A DNA stretch of 64,000 nucleotides from Sphingobium scionense. Lineage in GTDB: Bacteria > Pseudomonadota > Alphaproteobacteria > Sphingomonadales > Sphingomonadaceae. This document shows, in pieces, positions 58,244 to 64,000 of this stretch. Below the pieces are notes generated by a model. That model did not search any database. It was not told where the DNA came from and saw nothing but the letters and a program-made list of their open reading frames with translations. The stretch spans positions 1 to 64,000 of the forward strand of contig NZ_JACIEU010000018.1 of NCBI RefSeq assembly GCF_014197035.1. The letters are read 5' to 3'. Positions within the stretch are counted from its first letter, which is position 1. Every line of letters starts with the position of its first letter. The position numbers and the translations under genes are program-made.

Positions 58244-59509
58244 ATGAAGCTGCTGCGCATGCCCCGTTCGCCCCTCGACGCCGCTGCCCATCCCGCGCGG
58301 CGCATGCGGCTGGTGGCGACGGGGATGTTGCTGGCGATGGCAGCGATTTTCATCGCGGCGCGTGCCACCGTCCATCTCCACCCCGCGATCGGCTTCGTCC
58401 AGGCCTTTGCCGAGGCGGCGATGGTCGGCGGCCTGGCCGACTGGTTCGCGGTTACCGCCCTGTTCCGCCATCCGCTGGGCCTGCCGATTCCCCACACCGC
58501 GATTATTCCGCGCAACAAGGACCGGATCGGCGACACGCTGGCGATCTTCCTGCGCGACAATTTCCTGACCCCGGCCGTGGTCGCGCGGCGGATGCGCGGC
58601 ATGGACGTGGCCGGCGCGGCCGGCCGTTTCCTCGCCAGCCCGTCGGCGGGTGACGGGCGATTGCGCATGGGCGCATCGCGGCTGCTCGCCGACATGCTGG
58701 AGGCACTCGACCAGGAGCGGCTGGGCGGGATGGTGAAGGGCGCAATCGGCCAGCGACTACGCGCTATCAATATCGGCCCGTTGGTCGGCCAGGCGATCGA
58801 GGCGGCGATGCGCGATGGCCGTCACGCACCGGTGATGGACGGCATCATCCAATGGGCAGACAAAGCACTGGAGGCGAACGACCATCTGATCCGCCAGATG
58901 GTGCATGAACGCGCAGGCACGGTGCTGCGCTGGACCGGACTGGACGAAAATCTGGCTAACGCGATTCTGGGTGGCCTGCGCAAGCTGTTGGCGGACATGG
59001 CTGCCGATCCCGGCCACAGCCTGCGCCTCAAGGCCGAGGAAGGCATGGCCAAGCTCGCCTTCGATCTGCAGTTCGACATCGAGATGCAGGCGAAGGCCGC
59101 GAAGATTCGCGACGAGATACTCGACAATCCGGCGATGCAGCGCTGGATCGAGGGGATGTGGGAACAGGCCCGCACCGGCCTGCTGCGCGCGGTGCGCGAT
59201 CCGGGCAAGGCGATGGCGGGGCGACTGGGCGAGGCGTTGCAGCAACTGGGCGGCACCCTGCAGGAGGATGCGCGGCTGAAGCTGGTGATCAATCGCTTCG
59301 TGCGGCGCGGCGCGGTCGGGGCAACGGCAACCTATGGCGATTCGATCGTCAAGCTGGTGAGCGAGACCGTGCGCGGATGGGATGCCGGCACGGTCACCAG
59401 CCGGCTGGAGAATGCGGTCGGCCGCGATCTGCAATATATCCGCATCAACGGCACCCTGGTGGGCGGACTGGTGGGGCTGGCGATCCACGCGATCGACACA
59501 TTCTTCTGA
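58244..59509 (+). CDS. DUF445 family protein
   Basis: The 421-residue protein has one N-terminal hydrophobic segment (RLVATGMLLAMAAIFIAARATV). The family signature is FAEAAMVGGLADWFAVTALFRHPLGLPIPHTAIIPRNKDRIG. The body is helical and a C-terminal hydrophobic helix (GTLVGGLVGLAIHAIDTFF) ends the protein. The family is widespread and membrane-bound with unknown function. It begins 81 bp after the RND permease and may be read from the same transcript. Confidence 0.9.
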   Translation: MKLLRMPRSPLDAAAHPARRMRLVATGMLLAMAAIFIAARATVHLHPAIGFVQAFAEAAMVGGLADWFAVTALFRHPLGLPIPHTAIIPRNKDRIGDTLAIFLRDNFLTPAVVARRMRGMDVAGAAGRFLASPSAGDGRLRMGASRLLADMLEALDQERLGGMVKGAIGQRLRAINIGPLVGQAIEAAMRDGRHAPVMDGIIQWADKALEANDHLIRQMVHERAGTVLRWTGLDENLANAILGGLRKLLADMAADPGHSLRLKAEEGMAKLAFDLQFDIEMQAKAAKIRDEILDNPAMQRWIEGMWEQARTGLLRAVRDPGKAMAGRLGEALQQLGGTLQEDARLKLVINRFVRRGAVGATATYGDSIVKLVSETVRGWDAGTVTSRLENAVGRDLQYIRINGTLVGGLVGLAIHAIDTFF

Positions 59510-59599
59510 GAAATGGTCGGGGCGCATCGGGCCAAAAACGACGCGCCCCGACCGGAACCGGTCGCACAGAGGAGACGGCTTCCGGTTCCTAGCTGAAAA

Positions 59600-60202
59600 T
59601 CAGTCTTCGGGGCCGCCCTCTCCACCCGGCGGCGGCGATGGCGGCAGTTCGTCGGCGCTCAGCACGCCGTCGCCATTGCGGTCGAGATCATGGAACATGG
59701 CGAGCGATGGCGCGGAAAACTCGGCGCGGTCGATCACGCCATCCTCATTGCCATCCTCGGGATAGGGCATGGCCCGGCCTGGCGGCGGTGGTGGGGCGGT
59801 CTCGCTGCGCTGGCTGCCAGGAGGCGGCCCGGGCGGTGGTCCGCCGGGCGAAGAGCCACCGGCACCGCCGGGGCCTCCAGGACCGTCACGGCCATGCCCG
59901 CGTTCCCCCTGCCCTTCCTCGCGCGGACCGCGCTGATGGCCCAGCATCTGCTGCATCGCTTCGACCGAGATCGCGCCATCGCCGTCCGAATCCATCGCCG
60001 AAAAGCGGCGGTCGAGCCAAGCCTGCATCTCGTCCCGCGTGATCCGACCGTCGCCGTCGGCATCGGCGGCCCAGAGGCCATCGGGCCGGCCCTTGTCGCC
60101 TTGCGACCCTTCCATCCGCGCAGACAGGTCAGCCGGTTGCTGGGCGAACAGCGGCACCGGCAGCAACAAGGTCGACAATAGCAGCATCGTGGGAAGGCGC
60201 AT
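59600..60202 (-). CDS. Exported EF-hand calcium-binding protein
   Basis: The 200-residue protein has a signal peptide (MRLPTMLLLSTLLLPVPLFAQ). Four EF-hand-like loops are seen: DADGDGRITRDE, DSDGDGAISVEA, DGNEDGVIDRAE and DRNGDGVLSADE. A Gly/Pro-rich linker (about 90-145) separates the two pairs. The calcium role is inferred from the loops; loop 2 ends in A instead of E, so binding may be weaker there. Single gene, divergent from tonB. Confidence 0.92.
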   Translation of the reverse strand: MRLPTMLLLSTLLLPVPLFAQQPADLSARMEGSQGDKGRPDGLWAADADGDGRITRDEMQAWLDRRFSAMDSDGDGAISVEAMQQMLGHQRGPREEGQGERGHGRDGPGGPGGAGGSSPGGPPPGPPPGSQRSETAPPPPPGRAMPYPEDGNEDGVIDRAEFSAPSLAMFHDLDRNGDGVLSADELPPSPPPGGEGGPED

Positions 60203-60300
60203 CGGGGCTCCTGGATTGGCGTTACCCCAGTTCCTCGCATCGCCGCTTTGCCCCGATATGTCCCAAGGCGACGCGAATGTTTCAAGCGGACCCGGTCTGA

Positions 60301-60335
60301 AAATTGATGTTGCAACATATCATAAATTGATGTTG
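60301..60335 (+). promoter_or_regulatory. Palindrome and direct repeats ahead of tonB
   Basis: AAATTGATGTTG occurs twice (60301-60312 and 60324-60335), 23 bp apart. The first copy overlaps the perfect palindrome ATGTTGCAACAT (60307-60318). The layout suggests cooperative binding of a regulator. The core resembles alphaproteobacterial Zur sites (ATGTTATAACAT) except for the two central bases, so a metal-dependent regulator is possible. Confidence 0.5.
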
Positions 60336-60387
60336 TATCATTGCATGAGCGCCGCAGGGACGGCGCCACAAGAGGAGGGTGCAGTCC

Positions 60388-61077
60388 ATGTATATGACGA
60401 TGCAACCGGCACATGATGCGACCCGGTCGGGCTATGCCGCACGGCGCAAGTCACCGGTCGGGATAGGCGGCGCGATCGCCGTCCATGCGGTGGTGGTGGG
60501 CGCCTTCCTGCTGATGCCCAAGGAGGTCATCGACTGGGTGCGTCCGGCACCGCCGATCACTGGCTATCCCGTCCCGCTCCCTCCGCCGCCCGAACCGGCG
60601 CCACCGGAACCGAACAACCAGACGGTGCAGACCAACCCGCTACCGCAAAAGCCGACGACCACCGATCCGATCGTGCCGATGCCCGTGCCGGCCGGCCCGA
60701 CGGTGGAAACCGGTCCATCCTCACCCTTTGACGGCTCCGGAACCGGGACGGTCATCGATCCGCCCCTGCCTCCGCTACATATCCCGGTACAGGTCGAAGC
60801 CAGCATAGCGCCCAATGCGCTGGGCACTTTTCAGCCCGATTACCCCGGCACGATGATCCGCCAAGGGCTGGAAGGCAACGTCACCGTGCGCGTTACCATC
60901 AGCCCGGAAGGCCGCGTCACCGACATCGTCAAGGTATCGGCCACTGACGAGAGCTTCTGGCTCGCCACCCAGAAGCATGCGCTACGCAAATGGCGCTTCC
61001 GCCCGGCGACACGCGACGGCGTGGCGGTGAGCAGCATCAAGACGCTGACCGTCCGTTTCACCCTGACCGATCGCTGA
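60388..61077 (+). CDS. tonB: Energy transducer TonB
   Basis: About 229 residues from ATG 60388, with AGAGGAGGG 8 nt upstream. One N-terminal membrane helix (GIGGAIAVHAVVVGAFLLM) precedes a Pro-rich spacer (about 52-125, PPPPEPAPPEP). The C-terminal TonB domain includes FQPDYPGTMIRQGLEGNVTVRVTISPEGRVTDIVKVSATD and KWRFRPATRDG. It couples proton motive force to TonB-dependent receptors. exbB and exbD are not adjacent. Confidence 0.93.
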   Translation: MYMTMQPAHDATRSGYAARRKSPVGIGGAIAVHAVVVGAFLLMPKEVIDWVRPAPPITGYPVPLPPPPEPAPPEPNNQTVQTNPLPQKPTTTDPIVPMPVPAGPTVETGPSSPFDGSGTGTVIDPPLPPLHIPVQVEASIAPNALGTFQPDYPGTMIRQGLEGNVTVRVTISPEGRVTDIVKVSATDESFWLATQKHALRKWRFRPATRDGVAVSSIKTLTVRFTLTDR

Positions 61078-61129
61078 GCAAAGAACGGGCTGGCAAGCCC
61101 CGCCCGTCCCTTTCATGGAGGGATGTTCG

Positions 61130-61624
61130 ATGGATCATTTTGCATCCGCGCCCGCCCTGCCCTATAAGCGCGGCATGGCGATATTTCCCCGTCCCGTTTC
61201 TCCCAAGAGCGCCTTTGGCGACTTCTGGAGCTATTTCCGGCAGCAGCGGAAGCATAAATGGCCGCTGCTCGGCGTGTCCGCGGCCTTCACCTATGTGATC
61301 GTCTGGGCCTTCATCGTCGATGCGAACACCAACACGATGCCGACCCGCAACAAGATCATCTATGTCCAGAGCTGGGACGCGAACCGATCCGATGCGGCGG
61401 TGATCCTGCAGCAGAAGATCGACTTCGCCAAGCGCGAGGCGGCCCTCGTCAAGCAGCAGAAGAAGATGCAGGGCTTTGCCGACGCATTCGGCATCGAATG
61501 GCGCGACGAAGAGGCTCGCAACACCGCACGCCGCAAGGAAGCCGTCCGCCAGATCAATGGCTTGCTGGATGAGCGGTTGGCCAAAGCCGAAGGCAAGGCC
61601 AAGCCGGCGACCGCGCAACCCTGA
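61130..61624 (+). CDS. Small membrane-anchored protein, function unknown
   Basis: About 164 residues from ATG 61130 (GGAGGG upstream), or about 149 from ATG 61175. There is one membrane helix (WPLLGVSAAFTYVIVWAFIV), then a charged helical region (ILQQKIDFAKREAALVKQQKKMQGFADAFGIEWRDEEARNTARRKEAV), likely a coiled coil. No enzyme motif is visible. It sits 2 bp before ribD and may be co-transcribed with it. The family seems confined to sphingomonads as far as I can tell, which is inference. Confidence 0.75.
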   Translation: MDHFASAPALPYKRGMAIFPRPVSPKSAFGDFWSYFRQQRKHKWPLLGVSAAFTYVIVWAFIVDANTNTMPTRNKIIYVQSWDANRSDAAVILQQKIDFAKREAALVKQQKKMQGFADAFGIEWRDEEARNTARRKEAVRQINGLLDERLAKAEGKAKPATAQP

Positions 61625-61626
61625 CC

Positions 61627-62613
61627 ATGATGAACGACATCGCCGCCGACCGTCGCTACATGGCGGCGGCGATTGCCCTGTCGGAACGTGGCCGGGGCCT
61701 GTCCACCCCCAACCCCAATGTCGGCTGCCTGATCGTGCGCGACGGTCATGTCGTCGGGCGCGGCTGGACCCAGAAGGGAGGCCGCCCCCATGCCGAGGCA
61801 CAGGCGCTGGACGAGGCGCTTGACCGTGCGGAGGGGGCCACCGCCTATGTCACGCTGGAGCCCTGTTTCCACCTCAGCCCACGCGGCCCCCGCTGCGCCG
61901 ACCTGATGGCGCGCGCCGGCGTCGCCCGAGTCGTGATCGCGCTGCGCGATCCCGATCCACGCACCGATGGCCAGGGCGCAACCTGGCTGCGTGAGCGCGG
62001 CGTGACGGTCGAGATGGGGCTGATGGCGGCCGAGGCGGCCGAGGCGATGCGCGGTTTCGTGCTACGCCAGACGCTGGGACGCCCGGCGGTCACGTTGAAG
62101 CTCGGCCTCTCGCTCGACGGGCGGATTGCGCTCGCCGACGGGTCGAGCCGCTGGATCACCGGCCCCGATGCCCGCGCCCATGCCCATCTGGAGCGAGCGC
62201 GGCATGACGCCATATTGGTCGGCGGCGGCACGCTGCGCGCCGACGCCCCAAGCCTGGACGTGCGCCTGCCAGGGCTAGAGGATCGATCGCCCCGCCGGCT
62301 GCTGCTGAGCCGCAGCCCGGCGCCCGAAGGCTGGAGCGCGATTGCCGATCCGGAGGATATCGCGACGCTCGACCGGGTCGATCATCTGATGGTCGAGGGC
62401 GGAGCCGAGGCCGCCGCCGCCTTCCTGCGCGCCGATCTGATCGACCGGTTGCTGCTCTATCGCGCGCCGATCCTGATCGGCTCGGGCATGGCCGGGATCG
62501 GCGACATCGGTCTTGTCGACCTGGCCGATGCCCATGGCCGCTGGCGCCAGACCGAGGAGCGCCGGCTGGGTCCGGACCGGCTGGAGGTTTACGCGCGGAC
62601 GCGCAGCGCCTAG
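61627..62613 (+). CDS. ribD: Riboflavin biosynthesis deaminase/reductase RibD
   Basis: The 328-residue bifunctional protein has a cytidine-deaminase-like domain with zinc motifs HAEAQAL and EPCFHLSPRGPRCADLM. The C-terminal reductase domain has LGLSLDGRIALADGSSRWITG and LVGGGTLRADAPSLDVRLPG. It carries out the second and third steps of riboflavin synthesis. It is first of ribD-ribE-ribB. No FMN riboswitch is visible upstream, as the preceding gene ends only 2 bp before. Confidence 0.96.
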   Translation: MMNDIAADRRYMAAAIALSERGRGLSTPNPNVGCLIVRDGHVVGRGWTQKGGRPHAEAQALDEALDRAEGATAYVTLEPCFHLSPRGPRCADLMARAGVARVVIALRDPDPRTDGQGATWLRERGVTVEMGLMAAEAAEAMRGFVLRQTLGRPAVTLKLGLSLDGRIALADGSSRWITGPDARAHAHLERARHDAILVGGGTLRADAPSLDVRLPGLEDRSPRRLLLSRSPAPEGWSAIADPEDIATLDRVDHLMVEGGAEAAAAFLRADLIDRLLLYRAPILIGSGMAGIGDIGLVDLADAHGRWRQTEERRLGPDRLEVYARTRSA

Positions 62614-62649
62614 ATCAGCGCAAATTTCTTTCCCAAGGATCTGGGCACC

Positions 62650-63258
62650 ATGTTCACCGGCATCATCACCGACATCGGCACCATTCGCACCCATGAGCAG
62701 CGCGGCGACCTGCGCCTGATCATCGAGAGCGGCTATGACATGGAGACGGTCGCGATCGGCGCATCGATCGCCTGTTCGGGGGCCTGCCTGACGGTGGTCG
62801 AAAAAGGACCGGGCTGGTTCGCGGTCGACCTGTCGGCCGAGACCGTCGCCCGCACCGCGCCGGGCCTGTGGGCACAGGGCGGCAAGCTCAACCTGGAACG
62901 CGCACTGAAGGTCGGCGACGAACTGGGCGGCCATATCGTCACCGGCCATGTCGACGGCATCGGCCATCTGGTGTCCGCCAGCCGCGAGGGCGATTCGATC
63001 CGCCTGGTCATAAGCGCGCCGGCGGAACTGGCCGCAGCGCTGGCCGCAAAGGGGTCGATCACATTGGACGGCATCTCGCTGACGGTGAACAGCGTCGAGG
63101 ATCAGCCCGACGGCAGCGTGCATTTCGGTCTCAACATCATCCCGCACACTGCGATCGCAACGACGCTGGACAGCCTGCCCGATGGCCGGACGTTCAATCT
63201 GGAGATCGATGTGCTGGCCCGCTATCTCGACCGGATGCAGAGCCTTCGCAGCAAATGA
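62650..63258 (+). CDS. ribE: Riboflavin synthase alpha subunit
   Basis: The 202-residue protein is made of two lumazine-binding barrels. Motifs are MFTGIITDIGTI, ACSGACLTVVEKGPGWFAVDLSAET and VTGHVDGIGHLVS, with a second-half copy ITLDGISLTVNSVED and IIPHTAIATTL. It dismutates 6,7-dimethyl-8-ribityllumazine to riboflavin. It lies 36 bp after ribD. Confidence 0.96.
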   Translation: MFTGIITDIGTIRTHEQRGDLRLIIESGYDMETVAIGASIACSGACLTVVEKGPGWFAVDLSAETVARTAPGLWAQGGKLNLERALKVGDELGGHIVTGHVDGIGHLVSASREGDSIRLVISAPAELAAALAAKGSITLDGISLTVNSVEDQPDGSVHFGLNIIPHTAIATTLDSLPDGRTFNLEIDVLARYLDRMQSLRSK

Positions 63259-63271
63259 TGTGATTCCACCC

Positions 63272-63300
63272 TTGAAGAAATCACATTGCAGTGTGATATA
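63272..63300 (+). promoter_or_regulatory. ribB promoter with internal palindrome
   Basis: TTGAAG (63272-63277), 17 bp and GATATA (63295-63300) form a good promoter. Between the two boxes lies ATCACA-TTGCAG-TGTGAT (63280-63297), a perfect inverted repeat, with a further TGTGATT half-site at 63260-63266. It would be blocked by a bound dimer. The transcript starts about 20 bp before the ribB start codon. Confidence 0.6.
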
Positions 63301-63330
63301 GCTCTCATCCCGATCCGGGAAGGAGTAACT

Positions 63331-64000
63331 ATGTCGTCCTCGCTTATCGATTCCGTCCGCGCCCTCGTCACCGATGGCGGCATGTCCCGATCGGGTCTGG
63401 CGCGCGCCGCCGGCCTGCACGCCAACAGCTTGCGCAAGCTGGGCGAAGGCGACTGGAATCCGACCGCCGAGACACTCGGCAAGCTGGAAGCCTATCTGCT
63501 CAAGCGCGAGGGCGGCACCGCGCTCGCCAGCCCCGAAGAAATCATCAACGAGGCCCGCAACGGCCGCATGTTCATCCTGGTCGATGACGAGGATCGCGAA
63601 AATGAAGGCGATCTGGTCATCCCTGCCCAGATGGCGACACCGGACGCGATCAACTTCATGGCCACCCATGGTCGCGGCCTCATCTGCCTGGCGCTGACCA
63701 AGAGCCGGGTGGAGGAACTGGGCCTGGACCTGATGAGCCGCAACAACGGCACCCGCCATGAAACCGCCTTCACCGTGTCGATCGAGGCGCGCGAAGGCGT
63801 CACCACCGGCATCAGCGCCGCCGACCGCGCGCGCACCGTTTCGGTCGCGATCGATTCGAGCAAGGGCAAGCAGGACATCGTCACGCCCGGCCATATCTTC
63901 CCGCTGATCGCCAAGGATGGCGGCGTGCTGGTGCGCACCGGCCATACCGAAGCGGCGGTCGACGTTGCGCGCCTGGCCGGCCTCAACCCATCGGGCGTCA
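63331..64000 (+). CDS. ribB: 3,4-Dihydroxy-2-butanone-4-phosphate synthase with N-terminal HTH (partial)
   Basis: Cut by the right edge. From residue about 66 it matches RibB: FILVDDEDRENEGDLVIPAQ (catalytic acidic loop, residues about 85-94), HGRGLICLALT, RTVSVAID and DGGVLVRTGHTEAAVDVARLAGL. Residues about 5-58 look like a helix-turn-helix of the Cro/XRE kind (GMSRSGLARAAGLHANSLRKLGEGDWNPTAETLGKLEAYL). This extension is not part of usual RibB. AAGGAG lies 7 nt before ATG. Whether a GTP cyclohydrolase II domain (RibBA) follows cannot be seen. Confidence 0.93.
   Translation, partial: MSSSLIDSVRALVTDGGMSRSGLARAAGLHANSLRKLGEGDWNPTAETLGKLEAYLLKREGGTALASPEEIINEARNGRMFILVDDEDRENEGDLVIPAQMATPDAINFMATHGRGLICLALTKSRVEELGLDLMSRNNGTRHETAFTVSIEAREGVTTGISAADRARTVSVAIDSSKGKQDIVTPGHIFPLIAKDGGVLVRTGHTEAAVDVARLAGLNPSGV

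Noticed and set aside
61078..61627. An FMN riboswitch ahead of ribD.
   Set aside because: The space before ribD is only 2 bp after another gene, and no RFN-element consensus was recognised there or before ribE/ribB.
1..64000. CRISPR arrays.
   Set aside because: No series of regularly spaced direct repeats was seen, and no cas genes.

Overview
The window looks like part of a sphingomonad chromosome (Alphaproteobacteria, Sphingomonadaceae; Sphingobium, Sphingomonas or a close relative). The reasons are high GC, the protein families (SciP/DUF1153, TamA-TamB, the imuA-imuB-dnaE2 mutasome, short-form HisG, a Ti-type TraA relaxase) and an alphaproteobacterial LexA box (GAAC-N7-GAAC). The species assignment is inference; no database was searched.

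Region 1 (1 to about 26,870) is accessory DNA. It looks like one end of an integrated conjugative element, or integrated plasmid, abutting the 3' end of a tRNA-Glu gene (26,874-26,948, minus strand). From the left it holds: a possible 3' scrap of a group II intron; a secreted GH79-like glycosidase; an AT-rich pair made of a small secreted protein and an alpha-lytic-type serine protease; AlpA and excisionase-like DNA-binding proteins; a 54-aa ribbon-helix-helix regulator facing a two-gene unit across paired palindromic operators; the mobilisation block (traC, traD, oriT, traA, DUF6118); a VirB2-like pilin gene; a Rhs toxin/immunity operon; and a second virB2 followed by virB3, B4, B6, B8, B9, B10 and B11. 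No integrase, virD4/traG coupling protein, virB5 or virB7 is visible, so the rest of the element should lie left of the window or elsewhere.

Region 2 (26,874-64,000) is ordinary core chromosome: recJ; tamA-tamB; a TPR-like exported protein; a transglutaminase-like protein; a GH51 arabinofuranosidase; a PEP mutase-family protein; an SOS-controlled imuA-imuB-dnaE2 cassette; hisG-hisD, nusB and thiL; a CYTH-CHAD protein; mnmA; sciP; two GlsB/YeaQ membrane proteins; an RND efflux pair; a DUF445 protein; an EF-hand protein; a TonB; and a riboflavin cluster (ribD, ribE, ribB) that runs off the right edge.

Most interesting points: (a) a Rhs-CT/immunity operon with a HExxH toxin tip sits inside a conjugative T4SS cluster, between two VirB2 paralogues, and the base-composition break falls inside the second pilin gene; (b) a predicted membrane protein joins a degenerate nucleotidyltransferase and a HEPN domain to a C-terminal STN domain, co-transcribed with a Tat-motif protein and apparently repressed by a divergent ribbon-helix-helix protein through two operators exactly 42 bp apart; (c) RibB carries an N-terminal helix-turn-helix, and a palindrome lies between the -35 and -10 of its own promoter.
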